A stretch of DNA of 64,000 nt from Aspergillus flavus (taxonomy: Eukaryota; Ascomycota; Eurotiomycetes; Eurotiales; Aspergillaceae), in assembly GCF_009017415.1 (NCBI RefSeq), contig NC_092409.1:6014001-6078000 (forward strand), written 5' to 3'. The position numbers and the translations under genes were made by a program. This document shows positions 45,338-56,466 of this stretch, in pieces. Position 1 is the first letter of the stretch, and every line of letters starts with the position of its first letter. The notes under the pieces are model-generated. The model was not told where the DNA came from. It was given only the letters and a program-made list of their open reading frames with translations, and did no database searches.

Positions 45338-46020
45338 ACATGTCATACTGTTTCCTCTGTTCTGTTCCGACATATCCGGGGCAGAATTCCCCAGGCTACA
45401 GCAGAGTCCGGTAGCATTGGTACGAACGTCAGCCTGGATATACGGTAGGATAGCAAGGAGCTAATGGAGGTTACTGTATTTGAACAGATATATCACTTTT
45501 CCGTCTAGCGTTTCACTCTAAATGAACACTCGGAGCATGACATATACAGTTTCATTTGTGAGAGTATGTACATGGTCAAATGCAATATTACTTACTTGGA
45601 CTTTATTTACAATGAGCCAACGTTATGTATGTGGTGCACGTCAGGGTTGACTTTTCTGAGGATTCCCACTATGATGTCAATAGATCTTGATGCCGAGACT
45701 GGGCTTCCCGAGCAGCGATAACAACAACAGTGGACTAAACATACACCATAGCTATACTTACTAGACGGTCTTTATCATAAGGTGGATATATGCAGCATGT
45801 AGATCGAGAGCCAATGTAGACGTAACTCATTGCTGTGTTTGAATCAGCGTAGTAGGGTATCCGGAACCAAAGTCCACACCCAAATGGACCTGTCACACAA
45901 ACCCCCCTATTCCACAACGACAAGTTAAAGCCTTTCCTGCACCTGTTCAACCCGTAGATCACATTATCTCCATTTTAAACCATTCACTTGCTAAAGGTTA
46001 TCTAAGTGTGTCCGGAAATC
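45338..46020. other. Intergenic
   Basis: 680 bp between plus-strand genes; no coding or repeat feature seen. Confidence 0.5.
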
Positions 46021-47002
46021 ATGCCTCGTGCCGCCAAAAAAGCTTCAGCCCGGGCCCCTTTGGATGCCGCAGACCCTAGTGGCCTCGTGTCTCAGCCCCA
46101 ACCTCCAATCAGCACATCCCACATTCCTGACGTGAGGTCTGGCGATGAAAACCCGAACCCAGTCGTTCTATCGCCTGATAAGTCCACTCAGTCCATGGTC
46201 TCTACGGCAGTGACAAAAACGGAAAGCCGACGCGTCAGAGCCCGAGGAAGTAGAGGAGATAGACGACGAAGACCCGCCTCTTGATATCCTAAAATGGAAC
46301 TGCACCCAGGTCCGACGCAAAATCAAAAACTTCATTGAGTCGAAGGAGATGAAAATCGGCGAGTTCCAAGAAGCGATCGGGGTTTCGTCACGGAGCTACA
46401 ATACATTCCTCAAAATGACTGGCGAGAAAGGGAGCGAGTCCAACACATACTTTCACGCGCACCGTTTCTTTCTCAAACGGGAGCTTCAGGGCATTAAAGA
46501 GCCCAAGAAGAAGCCAGCTAGCAAGCAGGCGAAACTGGACACCGAGAAGAAATACGATGTCAGCGGGATTCACCTTCCCGGGGAAGAGGAAGGCAAGGTA
46601 CAGGTCTATGATACATGCGACGAGGTCCGAAAGAAGATCTATGCTCATCTGCGGGATCCGAACGTCACTAAAGCCGGCTTTCTCAGGGAGATTGTGAAGA
46701 GTTACACGCCAGAACAAGCGGTCAAGTTTCAAGGCAACTCTTTGACCCGGTTTCTGGATATGTCTGGTGCCAATGCGGGCAACACGAATGCTGTTTTCTA
46801 CGCTGCATATGTTTTCTTTGAGAAGTTACGTATCTGTGATGGTCAGCCCAAGAACAAGTTTCGCGAAGAGATGGAAAAGATCTGGCGCTCTCATGGCGGA
46901 TTCGGTATCGAAACTCCTCACCATAAAGGGTATTGGTGTCATGCTAGCGAATTCGTGTATGTCGATAAGTACGGTCAGACGGGGTTCGGCAAAAGGCGTT
47001 GA
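46021..47002 (+). CDS. DUF7726-like fungal protein, frame broken near an A5 run
   Basis: The start at 46021 (MPRAAKKASARAPLDA) opens a low-complexity Pro/Ser-rich N-terminus that stays open to 46284. The conserved body is in the next frame: it is open from about 46213 with QKRKADASEPEEVEEIDDED, then RRKIKNFIESKEMKIGEFQE and AIGVSSRSYNTFLKMTG, and a second copy of the same helical module, CDEVRKKIYAHLRDPNVTKA with FLDMSGANAGNTNAVF, ending GFGKRR. The paired modules look like the DUF7726 family, probably DNA- or protein-binding. Reading four instead of five A at 46215-46219 would join the frames as TKRKAD; an intron is also possible but none was convincing. Confidence 0.7.
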
Positions 47003-48421
47003 TCCGTACCTGCGCTGAAATGCATGAGACGCAATACTTGGTTTTTTCTATACCTTCTTTTATGTACAATATGTTCGTGTTATGCTGTATCTAAGGATCT
47101 GTTGAATGCGTATGCTGCTATTCACTATAATCCTTGTTACCCTTCCGAACACTGTATGTGGTGCATCCTGACTAGATCTACAATGTTTAAAGCATGGATT
47201 AAGCAACCAAAATCCAGCGGTGTTCGAGTGATCTTGGTCATAGCTTACACTGTCCGAACGAATATGTAGAAGCTCTGTTTGATGATTAGGCATCAAGAGA
47301 TAAGAGTAGAAAAGAATGAACCTTGATTTGGGATTGATTGGACTACATAGTATGTTTCACGAATGTAGTAGCCATAGGTTCTCACATCAACGGTCCTTTT
47401 GTCTTCATCCATGTTGGAATATATAGTGGCGGATGCGGAATCTTAGAGGCAGCAACCGTCCCGGAAGATATTTTTTTTATTTAGGTCAGTAAATGGCTGC
47501 AGACTAGCAGTCGAACTAATGATTCATTTAATTACCTTCAGCTACGTGTTTCATCTCCTCTTCTTGCCCAATGTTTCAGCAAGATATACGTGTAAGTCAC
47601 ATGATGAGATATGCAGAACAGGAAAAATTCCAGAATACTGCCCATTCGGAAAGATAACGAATGGTGCCTGAAGACGTTGCCTGAGGCGACTGTGCTATAA
47701 CGACCTCAATTGTAGGTCTGGTAATGTTTTAGTCCGGCTGCAATGTTTCATGCTTGACAGAGACTTTCCATTTGGTCTCTGTCTTCATCCCGCAAGCATC
47801 AGGTCTTCACCGCATCTACCTCAAAAAAACGTTTAATGTAGTCGAAGCTGGTGCAACCATAACCATGCCAACGTGCGCTCACCACGAGGGAAACATAACC
47901 GGTAGTGCCTCGAACAGAAGCGAGCTTTTACATGGATTAGAAAGATCGCTTGGATCGTGATCACTCACCAAAGTTGGTGCCGAATTCAATTCTGATCCGA
48001 ATCTAAATGATGTCCTATCTATGACTCTATACTCCGCGGATGAGCCCACGGAGCGAAGACTAGTGGAGTGTTTGGTAAAAGCCTCAGGTCCGAGGTGGAG
48101 TTGGATGTAATTTTTATTGATTAACACGGGTCGCTGGAGGGTCTTCACCTGCCATCCCGAGAAGTGGAGTTTGGGATCTACAACAATACGAGGTCTATCC
48201 GCTATTTACAGCACAATCTGCCCACCTCCTCGCCTTGGCAGACGCATTTTCCCCGTATAGACATAAAATGCCAAGGGTCCAACTGGGGAGTACTGGCATA
48301 TACGAGGAGTCAATGGGTATCATGGATACCCGGAATGCTATAAATACTAGCGAGCTTTTCCATGCGAAAATAACCTGCCAGTGTCACTGGTATTCTGAAA
48401 TCCTACCGCTATACATTTAAC
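47003..48421. other. Intergenic
   Basis: 1.4 kb without a supported gene. The last 100 bp hold the TATA element of the amidase gene. Confidence 0.5.
48339..48346 (+). promoter_or_regulatory. TATA box of the amidase gene
   Basis: TATAAATA about 76-83 nt upstream of the ATG at 48422, a typical spacing. Confidence 0.5.
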
Positions 48422-49207
48422 ATGGCTACCCATACTGGTGCTCGCAGGGCGGGCCGCTCTCCCTTGATTTTCTTCGCCATGCTGTCGTATTTGATGATGA
48501 TACCAGGCGTCTTGGCGATGAACTTTGTCTCCCGTGCAGAGTGGAAGGCACGCGCGCCGAAGGAAGCCTATAAGCCAATGACAGATGCCAAGGGTGTGAA
48601 AGTGCACTATCTAGGGCCCCAATTCAGTGGAAAACAGCATTCAGAATGTGATGACTTCATGAGATCTGTGCAAAACCAGCACATGGATGAATCCCCAGAA
48701 GATTACTTTGACATCGCCTACAATCTTGCAGTGTGTGAACATGGCTACGTGTTTGATGGTCGAGGAAAAGGTCATCGCAGCGGTGCCAATGGAGATGTCC
48801 AGTTGAACTCGGATCATTATGCTGTTCTCGCCTTCCTGGGAAAGTCCGGTGTTACGGAGCCTACCAAAGAGCAGATTATTGGACTGCAAGATTCGATTGC
48901 GTATTTGCGTCGGGCCGGTGCTGGTGACGAGATTAAGGGTCACCGAGATGGATACAATACCGAGTGTCCTGGTGGCCCGCTATATAAGCTGGTTACTGAT
49001 GGTAGCCTGGACCCTGGCAAACTTTGGGACGGCGGGTCTCATACAGTTCAAAAAGGGGAGGATCTGGATACTATTAGCGCCAAGTACAATGTGCCGAAGC
49101 AGTATATCATTACCGCGAACGATCTTCAGTCGCCCTACCGTCTTACTGTCAATCAGACGATAGAGGTTCCTGCTCGTGGGGTGCCACTCACTGAGAGTGG
49201 GAATTGA
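48422..49207 (+). CDS. Secreted peptidoglycan amidase (PGRP/amidase_2) with C-terminal LysM
   Basis: Intronless, 261 residues. A basic N-terminus and hydrophobic stretch (LIFFAMLSYLMMIPGVLA, about 15-32) form a signal peptide or anchor. The PGRP fold starts FVSRAEWKARAP and shows the zinc amidase residues: H62 in VKVHYLG, Y100 in DIAYNLAVCEHGYVFDGRG, H174 in KGHRDGYNT and C182 in ECPGG, equivalent to the H-Y-H-C set of T7 lysozyme and catalytic PGRPs. Residues about 206-250 are one LysM repeat (HTVQKGEDLDTISAKYNVP), which binds chitin or peptidoglycan. The expected activity is cleavage of the MurNAc-L-alanine bond of bacterial walls outside the cell. Fungi lack peptidoglycan, so the target is bacterial. 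The bacterial look and lack of introns suggest horizontal origin. Confidence 0.9.
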   Translation: MATHTGARRAGRSPLIFFAMLSYLMMIPGVLAMNFVSRAEWKARAPKEAYKPMTDAKGVKVHYLGPQFSGKQHSECDDFMRSVQNQHMDESPEDYFDIAYNLAVCEHGYVFDGRGKGHRSGANGDVQLNSDHYAVLAFLGKSGVTEPTKEQIIGLQDSIAYLRRAGAGDEIKGHRDGYNTECPGGPLYKLVTDGSLDPGKLWDGGSHTVQKGEDLDTISAKYNVPKQYIITANDLQSPYRLTVNQTIEVPARGVPLTESGN

Positions 49208-50597
49208 TATCGAGTCTGTCCCATCACAAAGGTCTCTCGATTCTAGATCCCATGTACCTAATAAGGCAGCCGTTATGTCGGAGATGAAGCTAATTGATAT
49301 CTGGGTTTATGTCTGTCAGAGCTAGACCGACGTAGATATTGACCTGAGAAATCATGATAGTGGGATGATTCTTATGGAGGGTGCTCTTGGGTTGGCGGTT
49401 AATGAACACGTTGAAGGCTAAGGCCGCGTTTGCATGTGTTTTGCGTCATGACTGAGATGTTCTACATTATATCGGCACTTTATCTACTTACACTCTAACT
49501 TAAATCTTTGTTCTTGCCACTCCCCTGAGTCCCTTCCCCAGGTAGCTTGCTATGCAACATAATGATCATGGGCATATGAAAGATGCCTCCCATCTTTCAG
49601 TTCCAGAGTAAAAAGATATTTGTGAAAGCGGAAATCTGTGAGTGTGTAGAAGATTCATGATAGGGCTATTCGTATTAGCCCCTTGTATGACCATGGCAAC
49701 GCACGTATTGTAGCCCTAGCGAATGTCGATATTCCATGTGGGCTGAACAAATTGGTACTTCAATTAGTGATCAGCAATCACGAGGCAAGCTCATCCTCAC
49801 AACTAAAGACTGATCTGTCGAAACACCAGGCGCAGTGAAATTCCCTTCAATGTAGAAGGCTTGATTGGTCGACTTTACGGACTTGAGCAGGGTTTGATTG
49901 GGGGGGTGGTACCACTTGGCTGGACAGCCTCGCTTACTGATGTAGTTACGGTGGAGTGCGAGCCTGTACAATACCCTAGTCTCTTGGACCCTCCTAGGGG
50001 CTGGTCAGTTGATTCTCTCAGTTGTGCTATAGCCGCTTCCAATGTTTGATTTGAGTTCTCCTTCCCCTGAGCATTATGCTTGACCCTTGCAGTCCTACAA
50101 GATGAACCTAAAGGCCAGACTTTGCTGGGAACAAGATAATAGTGAAGGATTGAATGGCAAAACGGAGATCGCACGTTGTGTGGAAAGGTACATCAAGTGC
50201 AATACTATAGCAATGTATCATGTGCTCTATGAATGTTCCCATCATGTCAGCTAATAGAATATGCTCCGATGTCTCTCCACGTTGTAAATCGAACTGAGGT
50301 GTTCGAGATTGGAGCTGTAGGGAAACGGTACTATGCGGGGCTGACCGGCTAGTTGTGCGACAGCCGACTAGGTCAAATACTACCCTCCATAAGCCGCAGT
50401 ACACTAGGTAAACAATGAGAATTTCATCAGGTAAACTTGCCCTGCGCATGAGAAACACTTTCGTTGCATCATAACCTATTCCCCATAGCGACTCGATCCA
50501 GTGGTTCAGTGCGCTCCATATCTGCTCGCTGTAATCGTGACCAGTTGAACCAGAACACCAGGCTCCCTGAGCAGCATTAACAGTGCTTGATCGCGAC
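49208..50597. other. Intergenic with ambiguous antisense frame
   Basis: 1.4 kb. A long minus-strand frame (50108-50743) overlaps the next gene's first exon; part of it (around 50430-50570) looks coding-like but could not be built into a gene. Otherwise nothing. Confidence 0.4.
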
Positions 50598-51650
50598 ATG
50601 CACAGCATGCATGAGACCCGGTGGCATCCTGCGCTGGCTTTTGTCGCCGGGGTACAAGCAATGACTCTCTTCACTCCTCGAGCGACAAGCCCTAGCAGTA
50701 TTGACCCGAACTTGCCGTTTCCCATGCCTACAGAGCCTACCAACTATGGCTTTGCTCATGGTTATAAAACGTGGTATGGACCTGCAAGCGACTGCGGTTA
50801 CTGGGGGGATCGTGGTGAGTGCAGAGTCGAAGGGTAGTTACTCTCTCGCATAATGCATACTGACAATGGCCTTGTCGATAGGGACCTACGGTTGTGACGA
50901 CAACTTCGCCTGCCGATTCCATTCATCGAATGCCGACTACCCGGGGATGATGGGCTGCTGTCCCCAGGGCCCTGCTGGACCATGTAACGGATTCTTTAGC
51001 ACTTGCTACGGCCACCACGAGATAACCAAAACTCCGTCATTGCTCTCTTCCACAGACGATTTCTTCGCTATGTTCTGCACCAAAGATGACTGGCCATACT
51101 GCTTACCCTGGACGTGGCCTGAGATCGGTGTTTCGGCTTTCGAATGTACCAATATCACTCTACGGAAAACGGCTACAGTACACACCCTTTCCACGTACAC
51201 AAACGCCGCTTGGTTCGGTAGAACGGCTGTTTCCGCCGTCTCGATTTCATGGATCAAAGATCGCGAAATGATCACGCGCTTGAACTTTAAACCTACAAGA
51301 ACCGCAACATCCCATTCATCTGAATCAACTGCCACAAAGATGTCCGAATCCTCTTCAGGGCCTTCTCCGACCCTGGTTGGTGCAGTAGTTGGCAGTGTGG
51401 TCGGAGGCCTTGTAGCACTTTCTGTCACAGTGCTCATTCTCTGGGTGTGGCGAAAGAGGAAACTATCTTATTGAACCAAGAATCGTCACTTCGGGGGGTA
51501 TCCAACCGCTCAGACTCAGGAGAACAACCCTTGGCTCTTGCAGAGCCAAAGCCCAGTGAGCTTGATGGTAACTCAGTACCCTCGTCCCCGCAGGCTGATC
51601 CTGATTCCCGTGGTATCGATGAATATGGTCATCTGCGTTGTAGTATCTGA
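50598..51650 (+). CDS. Receptor-like single-pass Cys-rich protein, tail in a shifted frame
   Basis: Exons 50598-50814 and 50882 onward, with a 67-nt intron (GTGAGT, branch ACTGAC, ATAG). In the frame of exon 2 the protein stops at 51474 (269 residues). The ectodomain has Cys-rich blocks (GPASDCGYWGDRGTYGCDD, MMGCCPQGPAGPC) and Trp/Cys pairs, then a Ser/Thr-rich stalk, one TM (LVGAVVGSVVGGLVALSVTV) and RKRK. Immediately after, another frame is open to 51650 and reads EETILLNQESSLRGVSNR, later PKPSELDGNSVPSSP, which looks like the Ser/Pro-rich cytoplasmic tail expected here. A one-base change near 51450-51465 would add about 65 residues. The layout resembles the gene at 32.8 kb. Role unknown; surface sensing or wall contact is a guess. 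Confidence 0.7.
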
Positions 51651-52167
51651 GAAGTCCACCGAGAGTATGGAGCGTTGTTAGGAGGGGCGCTCCACCACCT
51701 TGTTGTCTTTGCTAGTTATAAGGATTGAGCAGTCACCCATGTAGACTGCTTGCTGACTATTTCTCAATGCTTGTTGGGGTCCTATTAGCTCCGGGTAAGC
51801 CTACAGCACCGCCAAAAAGCTATAGTTTAAGACAAAATAGCGCAGGAGTATGATATGCTTTGTGTCCCTATTAAGTACGACCTTGAGCCTAGGCTATAGT
51901 TTAAAGCGAGATATGTGGAGTAACCTTTGACGATAATTACTGTACTTTGCTCCCAACTGTATTAAAGAAAGTGGTCTTTTGCTGCACTGGTCATTGAAAA
52001 TATGCTATAGGTAATACAAAGTGTGTAATTGATTCTGGACTACAAGTGTAAGACTATGGCAATATCGCATATAGAATATCCCTACAAAAAGAAAATAGCC
52101 TGCAATAGGTGTCGTGAGGCATATATCAATATATCAACTCATACATGAATGTCCTACAATTATACCA
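51651..52167. other. Convergent 3' region
   Basis: About 520 bp between convergent genes; UTR-like, no gene. Confidence 0.5.
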
Positions 52168-53238
52168 CTACAGCAATGGATGCTCCAGAGCCAGCTTCCC
52201 AAAACCTCGTGTACCATCACCCAGGGCTTGCACCTGCTCCAGCGCGTTTTCAGCTGTCCCACTAACCACATCGACAGACGGGAACTGGAATCCGGCCCCA
52301 TAGTTCGTAACCGCCCACTGCAGGGCCTGCCATGCACGGACATAGTCGGACGGTCGGGCTGGAATGGTAATCGGTCGAGGAGCCCCGTGAACCCGGATAG
52401 TGCAGTCCCTATTCGGGGTAGCAATTGGCATCTTGAACTTAGGATCACGCTGGACAACAACAGACACAAGACAGGCCTCTTCTGAAACACATTCCGCCAT
52501 AAGCTGGGCCGAGCCGGTTCCTCCGTAACTTCCAACCGTGTCGAAAGCATAGTCTATGGAACTCCATTGTCCCTGTTCTAGCGCGGACTTGATTTGAGAA
52601 ACCACATCTGGGGATCTGTAATCAAAACATTGCGTTGCCCCGAGCTCCAGCAGAAGCGGGTGTCTTTGTGGGGATGCAGTGACGAAGATCGGATAAATAC
52701 CGCTTGCCCGGGCGAGCTGCACCGCGCAAAGACCAACGCTACTTGATGCGCCCCAGATCAACACTGGCCTCCCTGTCTTCTCTGTGTCTTTGGTACCTGG
52801 TAGAGGAAACTTGAAGATGCTATAAAGTGTATCAGCCGCTGTCATAGTCACGACGCTAAGACATGCAGCATGATGTGGTGGAAGGTTTGCAGGAACATGA
52901 AAGGCCATGTCTTCTGGACAAACCAGGTATTGCTGATGAGTCCCATATCCAGCTGGTCTGTTGAGGCCGGTAGGAGTATACCCGGCAACAGTGTCACCTG
53001 GGCTAAAGGACGACTGGGGCGGTGCCTGGAGCACTTTTCCACAGAAGTCGTAGCCCAGCACAGCCGGGTAAATTCCAAGAAAAGTGGCATGTTTGACATC
53101 AGCCGGATTTGCGCCTGAGAACTGTGTCTCGATCAAGAGTTCTCCCTCTTCTGGCACAGGAAATTGTAGATCTCGGCGGACTCGGAAAATTGCATGTTCA
53201 TCGGCATATAAACCGGTATTTGTGTTGGACTGGCTCAT
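52168..53238 (-). CDS. Medium-chain (MDR) zinc-independent alcohol dehydrogenase/enoyl reductase
   Basis: Intronless, 356 residues. The GroES-like N-terminal domain includes TQFSGANPADVKHA and YDFCGKVLQ, and the Rossmann domain the cofactor motif LIWGASSSVGLCAVQLA near residue 165-180. The catalytic-zinc and structural-zinc cysteine sets of true alcohol dehydrogenases are absent, so it belongs with quinone-oxidoreductase or trans-enoyl-reductase types that use NADPH. Similar fungal proteins act alone or with polyketide synthases; no synthase is near. Divergent from the CocE-type hydrolase with 400 bp between starts, which suggests joint use on one substrate class. Confidence 0.88.
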   Translation of the reverse strand: MSQSNTNTGLYADEHAIFRVRRDLQFPVPEEGELLIETQFSGANPADVKHATFLGIYPAVLGYDFCGKVLQAPPQSSFSPGDTVAGYTPTGLNRPAGYGTHQQYLVCPEDMAFHVPANLPPHHAACLSVVTMTAADTLYSIFKFPLPGTKDTEKTGRPVLIWGASSSVGLCAVQLARASGIYPIFVTASPQRHPLLLELGATQCFDYRSPDVVSQIKSALEQGQWSSIDYAFDTVGSYGGTGSAQLMAECVSEEACLVSVVVQRDPKFKMPIATPNRDCTIRVHGAPRPITIPARPSDYVRAWQALQWAVTNYGAGFQFPSVDVVSGTAENALEQVQALGDGTRGFGKLALEHPLL

Positions 53239-53638
53239 GATTGGTAGCTGCTGACTAGGAAGAAGATATAAAATAGGAATAATACTTCTAAAGAGGGGGT
53301 GACAAGATCGACGCCTCTTCTGGTCATATATAGACCACGTCTCACGGAGAAAGCTCGCAGTAAGTGCGGAGCATCGCGGAGACCTGGTCTGGATTGCAAT
53401 TAAGCTTCCTTGCGGATGCTACAGATACTTCCGATTCCGCTTAATAACCCACTTTATCCCCACATTCTTGTGTGGGTCTGGATTTACGGCTTGTAGATCA
53501 GCCTCGGTCAGCTTTGTACCGGATGTATATATACCGATCATTGGATAGCTGAGTGTAGACATATATTCCTTCCTAGTTCAGTGTTTCTAACTGTTCATTT
53601 TTTGTCCCTCAAGCTGTTGTTAAACCCTCGCCGTCATT
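53239..53638. promoter_or_regulatory. Divergent promoter, MDR reductase / CocE hydrolase
   Basis: 400 bp between the two starts. TATATATA at 53526-53533 lies about 110 nt upstream of the hydrolase ATG and is a candidate TATA element for it. Confidence 0.45.
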
Positions 53639-55719
53639 ATGTCTGTAGAAGAGAAGCTCAAAGCTCAGTTTCCAGACACCGTCTACACGGCATTGGCACC
53701 ACCAGACCGTCATCCCGGCTTCAACTACAAGGGTTTTCATCCAGGCCGGGTGACTCGACTCCCGAGAGGTCATGTGAAGGAACCTGGGTATCAGGCATTC
53801 CCAGTAGATGTGACTTGGGAAGAAGACCAAGCAATTCCCATGCGCGATGGCATAAAGCTCTATGCTGATATATTTCGCCCCGCTGATGAGAGCGAGAGGG
53901 TACCCGCAATCGTGCCCTGGAGTCCTTATGGGAAGGTTGGGACGAGTACCCTAAACTATGACAATATGGGGCCGTGGCGAATTGGCATTCCGTATCAGAA
54001 TCTGAGCGGATATGAAACCTTTGAAGTGAGTATCGCCAGACCTCTTCCATCTCAATTAATAACGATAGCTGATTGTGCGAAGGGTCCTAACCCAGCGGAA
54101 TGGTGTTCCCGGGGCTATGCTGTTATAGATGTGGATGCCAGAGGGTCTGGTCATTCGGAGGGAAACCTCATGTGCTGGGGCGAACAGGCAGGCCTAACAT
54201 GTTCCAATGACGGTGAATGCTTTGACTAATGGGTCAATTAGGAAGCTGTCGACATCTATGATACCATCACCTGGATATCCGAGCAGCCATGGTGCAATGG
54301 ATCAGTGGTTATGGCGTATGTTCTGTGAGATATGATTCTGGAAGTGATCTGACAACTTGAAAGGGGAAACTCCTGGTTGGCTATTTCACAGCTCAACTTT
54401 GCGTCGCGATTCCAGCATCCAAACCTGAAAGCAATTGCCCCTTGGGAAGGGTTGACGGATCTCTACGCTCATCAGATATGCCGTGGAGGAATCCCGAAAC
54501 CAGCATTTTTTGAATTGATCCTCCATGGGTCTGCAGGTACGTTATATTCAACATCAAAGGCTCTCGTAAAAGTAGATATATGGAAGGCTTTTCTAATTTT
54601 GTGTAGGAGTTGGAAAGGCAGAGAATATCGGTGCCATGGTAAATTCTCGCCCATTGTTTGACGATTACTGGGAAGAAAAGAGAATCAAACCAGAAGATAT
54701 CAAGGACATTCCGATGTATCTGACAGCGTCCTACTCGACCGGTCTACACTGTGAAGGCTCCTTCAGAGCATTTGAACTAGCACAGACATCTAGAAAATGG
54801 CTCCGCGTGCACTCGACGCAAGAGTGGCATGATCTATACAGGCCAGAAGCTACAGATGATCTGCAGCGCTTCTATGATTACTACGCTAAAGGTATTCAAA
54901 ACGGCTGGGAAGCGGAAACGCCCCGTGTGCGGCTGAGCCTCTTAGGGTACGATGGTAGTATAACGAAAACGATTGTTGAACGCCCTGAAGAGCAGTGGCC
55001 TCCGGCCCGGCAACACATCCGTCGCTATTATTTGGACGCTGCAACTCAAACCTTTAGTGCAGTCAAGCCCGTTAATTCTGCTAGCATTGCGCACGAAGGG
55101 CATTCATTGACGGCTTCCTCGGTATTGTCCCTAAAATCACCACCATGGGCGGTTCACTTGCTAATTATAGGTCATGGTGTAGGATTTCACTCTCATCTTC
55201 GATAAATATACCGAACTATGCGGACGCCCCTTTGTGAAGCTATATATGTCTTGTAATGTGAAGGACGACTTTGATGTCGTGGTGCAGATCCGCAAGATCT
55301 CTGCATCAGGAGAGCTACTTGAATCGCTTAACTGGTCGCCGATGCCCGCACCAGGGCCGAAGGTCCCTAATGTCAATGTCGCAAAGCATTTGGGGCAGCA
55401 GGGTATGCTCCGAGCCTCGCATCACGTGAGCCTCCAACCCCGGGCCAGCGAAGATGAAGTGCCGGTGTATGATCACCGCAGGCGCGAGGCGATCACTCCT
55501 GGAGATATCGTCCCTCTTCTGATCCCAATATGGCCCCTGGGCGTGGTCTTTGAGGCTGGTGAAGGTTTGGTGCTACGAATCTCGGGTCACGACATGTCAC
55601 TCCCGGAAGCAGAGGCATTGAGATTGACAGCTCCAGTGGATGAAAATGAAGGGCAGCACACTGTGTACACAGGTGGGGAATATGAGAGCTATCTTGTTAT
55701 TCCAGTCATCGAAGGATAG
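53639..55719 (+). CDS. CocE/NonD-family hydrolase (X-Pro dipeptidyl-peptidase-like acylase)
   Basis: Six exons, 53639-54025, 54083-54187, 54242-54315, 54364-54536, 54607-55121 and 55183-55719, close exactly to 596 residues. Intron 2 (54188-54241) appears to be GC-AG: CAG|GC...TTAG|GAA joins GEQ to EAVDIYDTITWISEQPWCNG, the expected family sequence. The alpha/beta-hydrolase core starts with DVTWEEDQAIPMRDGIKLYA; the nucleophile is the Ser of MAGNSWLAISQ (restored across intron 3), and TQEWHDLY supplies a candidate His. The C-terminal jelly-roll domain (FTLIFDKYTELCGRP onward) is typical. It likely hydrolyses esters or amides of small acids. No signal peptide, so cytosolic. Confidence 0.87.
54188..54241 (+). 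other. Probable GC-AG intron in the CocE-type gene
   Basis: 54-nt intron beginning GCAGGC after CAG and ending AATTAG, with branch-like TGACTAAT. It removes an in-frame TAA and restores conserved sequence; no GT donor in the area gives a phase-correct join. Confidence 0.6.
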
Positions 55720-56466
55720 GCATTCTTGGTAACAGATATTGTTATAGTCAGTGATTGCGGGCCCTGTGGCTTGGGCCTTCTAATCGACCATGGGGACACG
55801 ATTTTATATTTTGTATTACCTGTTGGACCTATACTAGTCAATAAGACTCATCGTTGCAAATTCTCCACGTCCCTCTTACATAGAACGTTTACACAGGAAG
55901 TCGACGGTCCTGACAAGAGGATGATGAGTCCAACCAATAAGAATCGTCTGCTGTAACTATTTTCGAAACTCCAAAACGGAACGGTCTGAATCGGAGAAAA
56001 TTCACGGTTGAAATTCGTAAAGGCACTACTCATGGCTGGATTAGAAGACCTGGTCGTTTTATCCTGACCACGGAATGGAGGGTATACATGACAAATATAT
56101 AACTAGTGTGTCGCCTAGAGGGAGTAAAGTGTTACACTCCAGCCTTTTATCATTTCCTGCATCATGCGGTAGAGAGTGAGAAATAAATACATTATTCATC
56201 AAATATAGAAAGCTTGTCTACTCCGGTACTCTGATTTGTTCATATGTCTGTTCTAAATATTCAGAAAAATTAGACATCTGGTTAGGGCATGCTTACTAAG
56301 CGATTCATCCAACACTCCCAGGCAAGCGCTGGTTGCCTAAAAGGTGCCTGAAAGATGCCTAATTGACTAACTATATATCTTCCCCTGATGTCTCTATTGG
56401 GTTGACTTTCTCACTCTAGGTTGGGTTGCTATAATCGGAACAACAGGTCTTCATAAGATAGTCACC
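55720..56466. other. Intergenic
   Basis: 750 bp between two plus-strand genes, UTR and promoter; no gene or clear repeat. Confidence 0.5.

Noticed and set aside
50108..50743. 211-codon minus-strand frame overlapping the receptor-like gene
   Set aside because: It covers exon 1 of the plus-strand gene and has no signal peptide or spliceable structure; a short part near 50430-50570 looks coding-like but could not be modelled.
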